Shown: positions 1 through 14,700 of the stretch, piece by piece
Position numbering within the stretch: position 1 is the stretch's first letter
How the letters are laid out: the number at the start of each line of letters is the position of its first letter
Assembly (NCBI GenBank): GCA_009792885.1
Contig: WMCF01000023.1
Span: 10,934,013-10,998,012 of the forward strand
Length of the DNA stretch: 64,000 bases
From: Eremophila alpestris peregrina
Lineage: Eukaryota; Chordata; Aves; Passeriformes; Alaudidae
Direction: 5' to 3'
The notes under the pieces: model-generated
Seen by the model: only the letters and a program-made list of their open reading frames with translations
Database searches by the model: none
What the model was told of the DNA's origin: nothing
Made by a program: the position numbers and the translations under genes

Positions 1-2121
1 CCAGCAGCCCAATTTTGGTCATTTTAAAGCAATGCTTATGTGCAGAAGTGATACTTGGACAGCCTCTGGTTTGTACCCACACAGCATGTGCTCCCTGGCA
101 CGCAGAGGCAGCGCGGGAGTTCTCCCTCGCCATTCCCTTGGTGTCACTTTGGTTCCCCATCTCCCTCTGTGCACTGCCAGCTGCAGGGAAATTGGTAGGG
201 GTGGCAGGAAGCACAGTGCTGGGAACCAGTATCACCTCCTCTTTGCTTTCCAAAAATTACAGCCCCAGAGTTGGTGAGCTAGGCTCTGCTCATAACACAC
301 TGCTATTCTTAACTTGCGGGAATGACTTTGCTATGAATGTTAAATGTCTCTCTACCCAGGCCATAAGACACTCTTTACAAACCATGGTCATGTCTTCATG
401 GGATAAGAAAAGCACAGAATAAGTGGGATGGCTACCTAGGCAAAAAGTGGCATTTGGGTTGCAGCAGTTTGGTACTGCTCTCAATTTCCTGCTTAGGAGA
501 AGGGCAGAGAGAACTGCCTAACTTAAGAAATAAATCCTGTCTCCTCATTGCCTGTGAATAACTGTAAACTCTCAATGTTCTTGCAGTGCTGCCAAGATTA
601 GTGCTACTCTCCTCCACAGGGCATGCAGAGCACACAAACACACCTAATGGAACACAGACTTGCTGCATTTTGTATGCAGACTGTAGTTTCAATCTTCTGT
701 TACATCCTGTTTCGGTTTTTCCCCCCAATAATAATTTCAACAATTTGGTCTCTTACTTTCACCCTTAATTGCAATTTGTCACTCGCACAGTGAGCTGTAC
801 TGGGAAGCCACTTCTCCATGGCCTTTATTGTCACTTAAAATTAATTGATAAGGCAAGAACTTGATGCAAGAGTATGAAAGTCTCTATATTAAAATTTTCA
901 TCACTGCATCTCTAAAACAGCATAACAAAGTCAGTCAAGGAAAATTCAACAATGCCATTTCTCAAAAGACATGGATCAAGACCAACTGATAAAATTATTA
1001 TATTTCCCCAGTTCATAACAGGGGAAAAAAAAACATCAAAAAACTCAGAACACACACCAAAGTATTACTTCACACGTGAGAAACTACACATCACTTCAAC
1101 TTTTTTTTTTTTTTGCATTTATCTCCTTCCTTAACACCCAAAGTGGAAGTTTTTTTAAGCAGCTTATTGGATCAGTTACTCCATGCATGTTCTCAAACTC
1201 TGAGCAGTAAAATCTGGTTTAGGAAAGTCCAACTTGTTTCTCTCCCACAAAAAACACAAACCTCTCATTCTGAACATTCAAAATAAAAACACATACAGTA
1301 ACCAGTCAAACAAGTAAGTATTTAAAAGTCACACACACAGCATAGATATGATATATAATAATATTAGGTTATTTCTTTTGATACCCCTTAAAGCCTCAAC
1401 TATAGGTTTACTAAGAAAGAGGCCTCTAAGGAATTTCTCTGGTAAGTAAAAAAAACCAAAAGGTTCCATTTTCAATATTATTGTGACTATGTGTTAAGGT
1501 AATAATGTGTATACATTAATCTATCAGTTATATAAGCAATCTAACCCCCAACAGCAATTAATTGTCATGATACAGATATCTTAGATTTGTCTTGTTGGCA
1601 ATTGCTTAATAGTTTGCAACATGAACAGGGAAAAGGAAGAAAAACAAGAATGTGCTAAAACCAAAGCTAGCTTTCAAACACCTAAACAAAAAAAAGACAT
1701 CTTACTGCAACTGCACTGAAAAGAACAGCAATAAACTTTGACTGCAAAGCACCATGAGAACATGGGTATTTATGATGTCATTCCCCAAAAGAAAGGAACC
1801 ACACAGAGGATCCAAAGCCATCTGTATTGCACAGGATGAACATGCACATTGGAACCATGGACCACAGCAGGATCAGCATGAACACAGTGGGCACATGCTG
1901 TCACAAGACTATCAGTTGTTTTCACTCCCTGACACAACTGGTCCCTACATCCATCATCAAGATCCAAGTTGAGTGATGATTATTTTTTAGTTTCCTAACT
2001 GAAATTTCAGAGATCCCTCTTCAGAAAACTGTGATCTAGCACAGTTTACTTTGAGTAGAAAAAGACATGATGAAAACATGACTCCATGTGAGACCATGCA
2101 TATCCAAAATAACTGCAGCCC

Positions 2122-2142
2122 TTCCATCCATCCATCCATCCA
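2122..2142. repeat. CCAT microsatellite
   Basis: A run of about five CATC/CCAT tetranucleotides in SERGEF intron 9. Confidence 0.9.
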
Positions 2143-3899
2143 GCTTAGAAAGAAACATTCAGCACTGCACAGACACTTCTCACTTGCTTATTGCTGCAGC
2201 AAATGTTTGCTTCAATGTGAATGACATGCTGAACATACCACAAACAGTAGAACGATAGCTATTAAAGCCAAAAATATCAAACAGACTGGAAAAAAGCATT
2301 TAGACAAGGAGGAAGCATTAAACCAGATCTTTGTAGCATTTGCTAAATAAAGAGACTCATCATATTTTGGGCCATTTGTATTTAATTGTCCTTTCATCTG
2401 AAGAGCTGTGGATGAATGCACAGCAGATGAGTCAGATGTTCTGAGGAGGTGCCATCAAGGACACCCCACAACACAAGAGCACTGCCTGCAAAATGCCTCA
2501 CACAACAACTTCTCAGTGCCTTGGCCTCTTCCATGATGGTTAACACTGAGAAGAAAACAGCAAGTAGACCTGCAGTGGCAAAATGCAAGAGCTTTAAATA
2601 CATTTAACACCAGGAACCTCCACACATTAAACCTGCCAGGAAGACACACTCAGATTAGTGGATAATTACCCAAAACTCAGGCTTTTGTTCCTCCTTTGCT
2701 TCAGTTAAAAGGAAAAAAAGTGCTCTTATTTCTCAAGGTCAATCTTCTCAGTTGAAGTCAAACTCACAATGGAATAGGTCACTCACAACACTTCAAAAAT
2801 CAGGTTTTGAAGTGGCTGACACAGACATTATCACAGTGTCAGTTCAAAGAAAGGAGAATCCTTGGTTTTTGGTGGAGAAAGTAGGCAAGCCATGGGCATG
2901 GAGACAAGGACCAACACAGGAGGTTAAAACTACTGCGCTGTCCTTGAGCTAAACTCATGTGTCTTTTATACTGTCCTCTAATCCTTAGATTAGTTTCTCC
3001 ACTTTGGCTTTAACAATATTAACTGAAGTGCAGAGGCAATCAGCAGACCACAGCTTTGCCAAAAATTCAGTTGAATCAGTAAAAGTGATTTATAAAAATA
3101 GACCATGAATAAAAAATCATCAGTCGTAATCCTCAACTGTTAAACTGTGTCTCTGCATTAAAACACAAGAATTGGAATTGTTAATTCGAGGTAAACATGG
3201 AAAAGAACTTATCTTCTCTGTATTCCTTTCAATTCAGCTCCCAAATCAAGTCCTGTCTCCATATGACAACAAATGGAAAAAGAGGTAGCTTGTGTGTTAA
3301 AGAACAGCTCACTCTACATAGACTACATACTGTGATTTAATGCATTTTCAAGTATAAATTCTAGCTTTGTAAGAATTATTTTGTCATCTTGAAGTGAAAC
3401 TATTTTGGTCCTTATTATCTGTTATTCCTTTTTTGCATCCTAGGATGCAGATGATCCTCTTAAAGTCATCTTTGTGCTGTTATCTCTGCAAAGAATGATG
3501 CCTGCTCCAGAACACTGCCATTGCTAATCACTCAAATCAGGTCTCTCACAGGTCTATAAGGAGGAACAGCGCTGAGGGCAGCAGAATAAAGATGAGATTG
3601 TTGTTTCTCTTTCTTTTCAAGGAATGTATCTGAATACATCCCTTCACTTTCATGGATCACTTGTCCTGCCAAGGGTAAGCTCCACTGTGCAAAAGCTGCA
3701 GCTGCCTTGGCTTTGTATTGTGTGACAAACGACAGAACAACATACTTGAGACACTGCACACAGCACAGATGAAAAACAGCATGAAGCAGATTCAGAAATG
3801 GAGCTGTCTATACATAACCAATGACAAAAAGTAGGGACACCTGTGTCAAAACAGGTAAGAAAGCTGTCTGAGACTCAGAGAGTTAAAAGTGACTAAACA

Positions 3900-4720
3900 T
3901 TAGCAGAGCATCATGGGCTCTGAGGCCCCAGACAGGGTCCCTCAGGATGGCATCCCTTCCCTGTCATCCACACGGCACAGCTTGGTGTCAGTGGCAGACT
4001 TGATCAGGGTGCCCTCCATCCCATTGTCCTTGTCACTGACAAACAGCACTGATCCCTATACCAGCACCTCAGGAACACCACTCCTCACTGGTCTCCAGGT
4101 AGACATCAAGCCACTGACCTCAACCCTGTGACTGCAAAGATCCAGCCAGTTTTTTATTCACTGTGTCACCCACACATCAAATCCATGTCTCTCCAATTTA
4201 AAGACAGCATGTCACGTGGTAAAGTGTCAAATGCTTTGCACAGGTCCAGGTAGATGATGTCAGTTGCTCTTCCCTCATCCACCATTTCTGTAACCCCATC
4301 ATAGAAGGCCACCAGATTTGCCAGGCTGATGGCCAGATTTGCTGTTGTAAAGCCATGTTGGCTGTCACCAATCACCTCCTTATTTTCCACATGCCTTAGC
4401 ATAGTTTCCAGGAGAATCTGTTCCATGATCTTCCCAGACACACAGGTGAGACTAACCAATCTGTAGGTCCCCAGGTCTTCCTTACTTCCCTTTTTTAAAA
4501 TCAGGGTTATGTTTCCCTTTTTCCAGTGGGAACGTCATTATATTGCCACAGCTTCTAAAGCATGATGTATGGTGGCCTAGCCAATTGCTCTGTCAGTTCC
4601 CTCAGGACCAATGGATATATCACATCAGGTCCCATGGACTTGTGCACCTTCATGTTCCTTAAACTGCTTTAAACCTGGTCTTCTCCAAGAGTAAGCAGAG
4701 CTTCACTCTCCTAGTTGCCT
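3900..4720 (-). mobile_element. CR1-family LINE fragment, reverse-transcriptase region (decayed)
   Basis: The minus-strand frame 4459-4166 includes VSLTCVSGKIMEQILLETML, VIGDSQHGFT and ATDIIYLDLCKAFDTLPRDM, matching the finger/palm of avian CR1 reverse transcriptases. Downstream in the element, other frames show WRPVRSGVPE and DTKLCRVDD pieces, and upstream an ILKKGSKEDLGTYR piece. Stops and frameshifts show it is dead. Edges are approximate. Confidence 0.85.
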
Positions 4721-5617
4721 TTGCCCTCTGCAGCTTGGGCCATGTGGCTGGAGAACCTTTGGGTTGGTTGATTGAAACTCTTCAGCCTTTTTTAGGACAA
4801 GGCAACTCTTCAGAAGTCTCACAGGTTCTCTTTAATACCTCACTGAAGTTTAATGCCCAGGATGACTACACCCTGAGAGTGGCACCTGGACAGATCATTA
4901 ATCTGGTTTTAAGCCAACAAGGCTGCACCTTAAACAAAGCCCACCTTCTGCCTGTTCCCCCATTTCTGCTTTCCTGAACATGTCCCCTTCTTCACTCACC
5001 CTATAACTCAAACTGGAGACTTATCAAGGAGCAAAAGAGATCAAGATCAAGAGTAAGCATAGTGGGCAGAAGTTCTGGATCAGCCATCAACCACGTGTCT
5101 CAAATGCATCACAAGTTTTTGTTCCTGCCCCCACAGTACTGGGAATTTCCACTCTCCTCAGCTGCAATCCAAGCCAGAAGAACTTTATATGGCTGTGCAA
5201 ACCTCCTCCCTGGATCAGAGGGACCACCAGCTGTGTTTTGTGGGGTGCTGGCCTGTGGTTTCAGACAAAAGTAGTGCTGCACCTGGGCAAAGTCCCACAT
5301 CCTCTGTTCAGCTGCACTGCAGGCACAGCTTACACCTGCACCTTACACTGATACCTGAGAGAACTTGGAATCTTTTGCTAAAGCTGATTCCACCGAGGAA
5401 AACAATCAGTTCCTGAATGCAAAAGCCTTTTAAAAGAAATAACTGAATCTTATTCATTTCTGAGTTTACACTAGAGCAAGCAAGGGCTTGTGCTGCAGAA
5501 TCTGAAAGGGTTCTATTAGGAAACTGTTCTGATTATTTTACGGGGAAAAAAAAGAAAAACCCAAACAAAAGGGGGAAAAATGGCAAGGAGGTTGGAAATA
5601 GCAATTTTCTTCTTTAC

Positions 5618-5775
5618 CTGAGATGCTCCATTTAGGCAAGGAAGTGAAACAGGGGTGTTACACAACAGCTCCAGGCACTGCTCAGATGCTGTGCTCTGCT
5701 GCCCACCTGGAACCACCGAGTGCCTTCCAAGCTGCCCGTAGTCCTCTCTGCCCCAGGTGAACACCTTGCCAGCTT
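5618..5775 (-). CDS. SERGEF: SERGEF exon 9 (residues 271-323)
   Basis: The exon encodes EAGKVFTWGREDYGQLGRHS followed by a less conserved loop ending SLPCLNGASQ. The acceptor is GTTTAG|AA and the donor TCTCAG|GTAAAG. Length is 158 nt, phase 1 to 0. The phase and residues join directly to exon 8, so no exon is missing in the 19.3-kb intron between them. Confidence 0.93.
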
Positions 5776-8700
5776 CTAAACACAAAATACATTTCAAGAT
5801 TACTTATTCACCAAGTTCCTGAAACACGTGGATGCCAATTCAAAACCAGAACCTTTTAATGCATCTTATCTCCAGCTTCAAAAGCCTGGTGAAAACTTGT
5901 TTCTGGGAAAAAAAAAAAAAAAAAAAAAAAAAAACAAACAACAACAACAACAAAAAAAACTAGCTCAAGATATTATGTTATACTTCTGTGAAGTTACTCA
6001 TTCTTCATTAAATTCTTTTCTAGCAAAATAACATCTGGATGGTGGCTTGGGCTGTAAATAAACCATGTCAGTAAAGCTGTGTAACCTGGATATTCTGCAT
6101 ACAATAAATGCACTATATGGTTACACAAAGGACACATTTTAGGTTAACAGAAGCACAAACAAAACAGCTTATTCTGACACATAAAAGATCATAGAAAAGA
6201 GAATTATTTTCTATTCCCATTCTTTGCCATAGACAATTCATTGCGTGACCTGCATTTAACAGATTTTTATGTTTTCCTGATAGAAGTTACCTTCTGTCAC
6301 TGCTGTTAGCAGAGCTATAGTCCTCAGGAGACAGCTGGTTAGTCAGGAACACCAGCACAACTGCCTTTAAGCATTTGTTTTCACCAGAATCATACATTGG
6401 CCAAGGAAAGGTAACTTTAAATGAAACCAGCACTATATGGCCCTTCTCTCCAAGGGTTATTATTCCAAGTGCACTGCTGCAGGACTGACACCCAAAACAC
6501 CATTCTCCTGTATAGATAACATCCATAAACATTCTTCTTACCTTTGCTTTCCTTGAATGTAAAAAAGAAAATCATATAAAATGACAGCTTTATTTTCTTA
6601 ATGAAGTGACTAGGTCCCTGCAGATAAGCCATGAAAAGCTGTCCACAGCATAAGGCAAAGCCCTCAACTTGGTTTTAACAAGAAGCACCAACCCACATTC
6701 CAGCCCAGAAAGAAACCTGCAATGACCTTGAGTTATGTACACACTTCAGCCAAGCCTCAAACTGCTCTCCAGAGTTGAACTCAAGTCATCACATTTGTAG
6801 GCCAAAAGATGTGGATCTGGGGAAAATTCCATCCAGTCCAGCAAGCCAGCTTGCACACACACACACCTCTCTCTGTCAGTCAGTACAGCACACCCCACAG
6901 AGGGGTCAGGTGCAGGGGGTATGGCCACACCACCCAAAGGTGACAACTGAGAGGTTCCTAAACAGATGCCAAAACACAAACCCTTGGAAACCTGAGCACC
7001 TCCCTTCTCCTTAGGGTGCTGTTAAACTGACTTGAAAGGGACACAGGTGGACACTGCTGGTTTGTGGAGTTTAAGGTGATAATGCATTTTGTAAATGAAC
7101 TGGAAACCTCAGTTCATATACAGGAGAGGTATAGGCATTTTCCTTGGAAATCTGCTGGCAGTGGTATCTTTCACTCCAATCACTGCAAGTTTTTCAGAGG
7201 CATTCTCTCAGTTCACTGATAATGCTTCCCCTAAAATAATTAAGTGATAAAATTAGTTGTCCTTCTCTCTCAAGGGCACAAAGCTTTTTCCCTTTGCAGC
7301 TTCCTTTCAGTTAAGGGAAAAGCTGAAAACAATCACATACTACATTCAATACAAGGGAGGACTTTTAACATAGTAGCTACATTTTGTCAGGTTAGAGGAT
7401 AAAAATAATTTTCATTAAGAGAGCTACTAGTGTATCTTAGATACACTTAGGAAGACAGTTTGAGGTTTAAAAAACATGCTTGTTCTGATAGAATATTTAC
7501 TTTGCAATTTATATAGATCCCTACTAAAAATATCTGCAGCTGCAGCAATGTACATAACAAATTTAAATACAGACTAGGCTTAAGGATTTTACATCAGACC
7601 AGGTTACTGCACTTCTACAGAACCCTATTAGTGGACTGGGAAAGGATAGGCAGGCTGCTCTATTTTATATTAACTACAGGAACTGAAACTGAGTTTTGTG
7701 AAATCTAAAGCCAGGAAGAATTTTTAACATCTAGTTAGATCATTAATGTACCACAGGCTCTCAAGCCCTACCCAGACATTGCTGCATTGATCCCAAGGAC
7801 TACAGTTGAATTAAAGCATTCCAACTCTCAGAAGCCAGAAGTATCAAGTGCCATAGACAAAAAGCATCAGCAAGCTGCAAGGCCTCTGAAAAGGCAAGCT
7901 TTGAATTTAAAATACAGACCCAGATCCTCACACAGCCTACAGCACCATCCATACACTGAGGCAACAAAGGTTTCTCTCAACTCAACCTTTTGGGAGAAAA
8001 TCTCCTTCCTCAAATGAACCAGGTGCTCTGTCTGGACCCAGGCATGAACAAGAAATACCAGCCACTGACATAACAAAAATGAACCTTTGCACCCTCCCAG
8101 GAGTACCAGGGCACTGCTCCAGGGGAACTGAAGACTGCAAGCATATATGAAGGATTAAAACAGCAGCAATGCTTAGCTACAACAAACACCTGCCATCCAC
8201 AGATTCTATTTACTTTCACTGGACAAACCAGCAAAGAATCACTTACACATGCAAAACCAAACAGAACCCTTAGCAGAATGCAAACTACTTCTGTAGAACA
8301 TGAATGTTAAATGCTTCCAATTGCAGACACAGACCACTGCAATAAACTTCTTTTTTGCCACAATAAGGGAAACAAGTTTCAGGTGGTTATTAATGCACAA
8401 GCATGGAGAACATTCATTAAAAAATATTAAAGCCAGATAAATTAATTTTTGCTTTTAGGAAGAATTTCTTGAGTGCCCAAAGATTAGTTAAGCAACCAGT
8501 TCCTTCTCACTGCTCACCTATGCAGTTCTCAGTTCTAACTAAGACACATTCCTTCTCCAGATTTGTTCCTGTTTGCTGAGCATTCCCCATCCCATGCTCA
8601 GACCCCTACTAATAGTCAATCATTTCTGTTTTTCAGCTAAAAAACAACTGTCTAGGGATCCTTTAAAAAAAACCAACAAAACTCAAAGTACAAAAATCTG

Positions 8701-11700
8701 TCTTTTCTGTGAGAGAAACCAACAGAAGCTGATTTAGATGTGCCTTTTCTATGAAATACTGGTTATACTTTCAGCAAACAAACAAAAAAAAACCCCAGTC
8801 TCAAGCAGAAATTTCGAGCTGAGGCAAACACCAATGCATGGAAAATTCCGCCAAAGGTTAAAGTCTCGTCAAAATCCCAGGGAAAAGAAAGCACTGAGCT
8901 ATGACAGAAAGCACTGAGCAATTGTTATGGGAGGCATTGCTACTGTGCTGCTTATAAAATAGATGGTATTTTAAAATGTTCTAAGAATATTTGAGAAAAA
9001 GACATTAGTCATACAGAGTAAGGAGGTTGCAGGATGAATTACTTAAGAATGAAGGGTGATATAACGAGGAGTGTTAGTCTAATATTAGACTAGGACAGAT
9101 TTTAATTAGAAGTCAAGAAAACATACACAGTGATGAGTCAACTGGACAGAGTACATCAGCCATGGAAGTGGCTGAGACATCAGAAAATGTGGTATTTCAT
9201 ACCAGACTCTGTGCAGGAAGAGGGCACACAAAAGGCAGGAGTTATTTCTGCAACTTGTGTAGAAAGAAGCATACAATATTGAAAAGCTTTTCCAGTTTTT
9301 CTAAGATACTAACAATGCTGCCTAAGACCTGAATCTTGCCATGTTCTGAGCATGGAGGCTCCAATTCAAAAAGACACTTCAGCTCCTCTACTGTGAACAG
9401 CCACATTGTCCCAGATGACTTTATAGCAACTGTCCATTTTTTCACCAGGCAAATGCCACATCAGATAAAGTTCAGAGGGCTCAAAACCATTTGGAATTAA
9501 GGAGTGAGAAATATAAATTCAAGCATCCTGTGTTGTTCCCTGAATGAACCACACAGTACATGAGTTCAGAAAGCTGAAAAAAAAAGTACAAAGGAGAGAA
9601 GATTTTTGAGAAAAACTTTGTGACAGCTCCTGAAGTAAACAACACAAATGACAGTATGCTGCATTGAGATTCTACATGATCATGCAGATCTGGTTAGCTC
9701 GTGCTCTTTGAACTGTAGACACAGCAGTCTGCATCAGTGTACACACAGCAGCAAATCACCCACAACACATGCTCATGTCCCTCCCAGAATACAGATGAAG
9801 AGACATACATATTCAAGGACTTGAATACAAACCACTCTCTGAAAGGTTCCTCTGCATTTTCTTCACATCACCCTTCTGTCCTCACGTATAACAAAGCACA
9901 GACAGTTGAGATTGTCCTCAAAATTACAAGTTCATAGTCTTCAGAGTAGTGCAAATCCAGCAACATTGCATAAAGCACTTCTAGTTGCTTCCTTCCTGAC
10001 AGTGTAGCTTTTCCTGTGCTGTTTTATGCTGCTACTGAGGTTGCAGAGCATGTCATTTTTCCCTTTTAGTACTTTTTTAATCAATCTGCTCAGCTCAGTC
10101 CCATAAGTGGAAAGAATTAGCAATAAAAAAAATAAGTACATTAGTTTTAAAAACAGGTTGGATGTTTCTCAGTAAAACACAACAGACAAATAGGCACATT
10201 AAAATTTACTTATTTTCACTAGACTCAGATTTATCTTTATATCAATTTTCCTGTTTGAAGATAATATTGTGCACTAGTGTTATCTCCTTGAAGTCTCTAT
10301 TTGGTATCCAGGCAAGCTTTGAACTATCCTTCATAAATACCAGATGAAAGAGTTCATCTAGGCTATCTCAGTTCATGGCTGCATTAATGATTACTTTTCA
10401 AATGAACTCTGGATATTCACACTGAATGCTTAATCTCAGGCTTGAAATATCTAGTTCTATATAAAAAATTCCTAATGCCTCCTTTCACATGAAAATTCAC
10501 AGGAGCAGGCATTAAAAATTGACATTCAGAGGCTGCCTCTTGCCTCCTCCTTGCCCTACACTGAGTAACACTTCCTCCACATCCACAGATCTCTGCTGTC
10601 CTTCAGAAAATCACTGGTGCCCTTGACCCATTCTGAGAAACTTCCTCTTCTACCTAGAAACAGCCCTTGTGCAGGGCAGCCTAACAGAAAAACATTAATC
10701 CATACATCCTGAATTCCTTCTTGGCTGAAGGCAGCTTTAATTCAGCAGCTGGAAACCAGGCATCAGCACACCTGCAGCCTAACACCTGCACCTGTGCATG
10801 GTTTCAGTACAACACAGGATCATCTGTCCTGACAAAGGTTTAAATAGCCCCCTGATTCTTTTAACACAGGCATTCAGCACACCAGAGTTGTCCAAATCTC
10901 TTCACACATCACCTTCCCATGACCTCTTTACAAACTGCTGCAACTTCAAATAATAGGGCACTCCTGAAACTTTTTCTATATTCATTCACAACAGCTATTA
11001 AGAATGTATCACTAAAACACAAATCTCTGCACAGTATTGAGGTCATGCCTCATCAGGGAAGTTCAAACAAAGCAGCAAAAGCATTTCAGGATGACAGCAA
11101 CAGAAAACTAGAGATATTTCCATTGCCACTTTCAGCCTTGTGCAGTCACAGGCTGCAATACACAGCTGGTTCAGAATAGTCCATAGAGCATCCACACAAC
11201 AAGCTGCAGTTCACAAAGGTTTCCAAGTACTCTATGAAGATATTTAAATCTGCCACAAAAGGCCACAAGTGCCACAGGATGAGAACCATAAGGGTGTCAC
11301 CAGTCCTCCTGTAATAGCTATGGATTTGCCAGTTAGAACTCCTGTACTCATCAAGTGGGACAAAGATTCCTGCCATCCCGAGCTACATCAGATGTCCCCA
11401 AAAGTGGTGATCAAATTTAACCACAGGCATGTGGGCAAGACAAATGGACAAGATTTCACATCACTGCAATCAGAGGCTCATCTGTGACCCAGCAAACAAC
11501 TGGCTTCTCACTGTAACCCATTCCTACTGCTGTGGGGGGAAAAAAAAAAAGAGAAAATAATCCCATGTCCTTTTGGAGCCTCCTGGTGATACCAAAATAT
11601 TGAACACCCAAGGACTTGGACGAACAGGGGATATAATGGAAAATACTCAGCAGGTGAAGCTTTGAGGATGTGTGAGACTCGCTAACAGAAGACACCAGGA

Positions 11701-14700
11701 CTGTGACAGTCTTTAACACAAACTAAAATGCTCAAAGCACACAATAGGAGCTCCTTTGGCAAGAGTTTACACCAAGAAACTTTGGACCCCAAGTTTTCCC
11801 CCCCACTAAGCCACCTGCATTCATTGTGTTGCAACTAAATGTGAAAGGGAAGATAAAACCAAGCCAAGGAAGTGATCTGGCTGGAAAACCACCTTGGGAA
11901 ATGGAAGCTTGGCTACAGCAAATACTGCTAAAGGCAGTGCTGTATTAAATTAATTTAATATTCCATATGATAGGCTAGACTTAACTTGCCATTTCCATGA
12001 CATGCTAAATTTGTCATGCACTTTATCAACAGATCCATCTTTACCAGCACTTTGGATATCTTTAAACATCTAAACAGCTTTTACTGCCATTCACTAAAAA
12101 ACAGGCATACTCCTCCTTTTTTGCTTCCATAGTTACACCAACTTATGTCTCAAGATGGGCAATGCTGTGTTATTGGGATTATTCACATACTTAACAGCAT
12201 GCTTCACTGCTTTGAAAGACTAAACAATAACTTTGAATGTGGCAAATTCCAGGACTTTCCAGATGCCTTGGAAGTCTTGTCTCTGGTTCAGGTTTTAGAT
12301 GGGATACTGGCCGTTTTCCTTTTAGAGGAGAGACTGGAAATATGAAGTACCCCACAAAGCTCTGAATAAACCAGAGGAAAAACTAAAATGTAGCAATTTA
12401 AATGCGGGTAAAGTTGTGCTCATACTGCTGATATCAAACAGATACATCATCTTGGCTGAAAAAAAGGACATGGGGGGAAATCCGTGCAATTGTGAAACAA
12501 AGCTGGGGAAGGGAGCTGGGGGCAAGGGTGGGATTTTTAAGCACGTATCAGACTTTGCATTCATCCTGCAAGGTGAGAAAATTCCCTCCTCATTTCCCTC
12601 CACTCATGATTAGAGAGTCATGACTGCCTCACCAGCTGTGCCTCTGGCTTATTTTAAATTCAAACTATGATACATATCTCACTTTTAGACTTTTAATAGC
12701 AATGCCTTAAAATGCAGATTGCTGGCTAAATTTAGTTACATGATTAAAAACAAATCTAACTCATCTCTACCCAGCAAACAGAACTGCTGCATTCAAGGTT
12801 CAATAGAGGACTTAACTCTTCAACTAAAAACAAAGTCCTAACGAAAAGCAGGAAAAAAAAGAAAAACAAAGCACAATTTGGTGATGTCTCCAAAAAGGCA
12901 AAATGCATAAAACATTAACCAGCTATGGAAAACTATCTGCAAATGCATCATAGTATACCATAGGGTTTTTGTTCAGTACTTCTGCAAATAAATTCTGCAC
13001 TATGCTACTACAGCAGTATGAGTCATACACTTTTACTGACATTCTATATTTATATCTCCATGCCCTTCTGCACTGTTATATGCTTTCTTCCACACAGGCC
13101 TCTCTAACCTGGAATTTCCTTCCTTCTGCAGCTGAGCATCTCCTCCTCTAACATTCCCCAGAAAACTGAAAAGACGTGCAGTTCTTTCTGGACACCATTT
13201 TGGAAAAACAACACCCTTAAACTATCATAATATGCTGCATGTGATTTTATTAGTTTCCAATTATTTTCTTGTGTCTAATTTCCTAATCTTTTGTCTGTAA
13301 AAGGACTGCTTAGATGTGTGCCTTTTGAGGCAAGGTCCAGGTCCTGTTTCATTAGACTTAATACAGTGCTACAGAAAATCTTATTTAGAGATTAAAAATT
13401 ACAACTTGGGCATGTTTTCTAGATCATTTTATGAAAAACATTCCCTCTGGCTGCAATATTGCAAACATTTGTGAATCTGCCTAATTTGGAGAACACAGAA
13501 TCCTGCTACTCTCAATATCCCATTGCCATCTGAGCCTCAGAAGGAACAGGCATGTGTCTACAAGAGATAAACAAAGGGAAGGTAATTAAGTTCCCAGTGC
13601 TAATATTTACCTTGTCAAAAGACTCAAGGGCATGCTGTGGAAAGGCAGACACAGAAAAAGCAAAAGAAATGCTCTGGAATGGCAGCCTGAAGGAAACCAG
13701 GCTTTTTCCCTGTTGTCCACAAGATGCATTCCCAATAATCAGAGACCAGTTGCACAAGAGATTTCACTAGATGACAAGCCTCAGACATGCATGATTCTGA
13801 GGAGTCACAACGTCTACAAAGAAAAAGAAAGCATTACAGAAATAAAGTATTAGAAGAGCAGTCCTTGGATTTGCTAAGTGGCTTCAACTTCCCCAGTCAG
13901 TCCAGAAGCAGCCAAGTTCTACATCCACTGGAGTTCAACCCTAAGTATGTGCTGTTCTTAAGAACTAAAGTACAAAGAAGAGAACAGCACCACAAGCCCA
14001 ACAATGGCACCTCCAGAGCCTCCCAGGAGATCACCCCCCTTGTTCAGAGTCAGAATATCGTTATAAGAACAACCACAATTGACTAAGACAGAGTGGGCTG
14101 TGCTCCTCAAATAATGAGCAGCCTTCCCGCTGACAGGAGGAACAAAACAGTCTAAAAGAGGATGGGAAGGAAAATTCATACCCTTTGAAGTCAAGAGATG
14201 AATAATGAGCAATAAGGTGATGTATTCTCTCTGGAATATCCCAATTTCTCCCTCCACCCACAAGAAAGTTTAATAGTTGGGCAAGGGGGTGGAGGAAGAA
14301 ATAAAAGCACAACACAAGATTCCACTTGGGTATGGCAGGATGCTTTAACATCAAGGAGGCTGCAGGGAGAGAGTGGACATAGGTGTAAATGGCTGCATAA
14401 TGGTGAAAGCATCCAAATGCCACTTATGCCCTGAAAAAAAGAAATCTATCTTTTACAAGGGAACACTATCCAGCTAGCAGAGTTCTCTTTGACTCCTGAT
14501 TTCCCGTGTCTATGTCTCTTAACATTGTGAGGTGTTTTCAGCATTTCAGAGCCACAGGCACAGAGCATGGGGCAAGTCTAAACATTTAGAAACATTTTAG
14601 AAATGTTACTAATGAATGCAATGCAAGTCCATCCTGTAAAAGAAACTGAAATTCCCAGCCAAGAGAGAATGATGCTAGTAAGATTTACTTCTGATGCTTA

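Larger units (their letters stand above)
1..5617 (-). other. SERGEF: SERGEF intron 9 (continues past left edge)
   Basis: No exon of the missing SERGEF C terminus (SCGSEHNLA, CYSWGWNEHG-type motifs) was found on the minus strand. The stretch holds a CR1 reverse-transcriptase relic (3900-4720), a short CCAT microsatellite (2122-2142), a T14 run (1101-1114) and otherwise featureless A+T-rich DNA. Confidence 0.7.

Noticed and set aside
1754..1972. Open frames at 1.75-1.97 kb and 2.2-2.65 kb as candidates for the missing SERGEF 3' exons
   Set aside because: Their translations lack the conserved RCC1 motifs and matching phase-0 acceptors.
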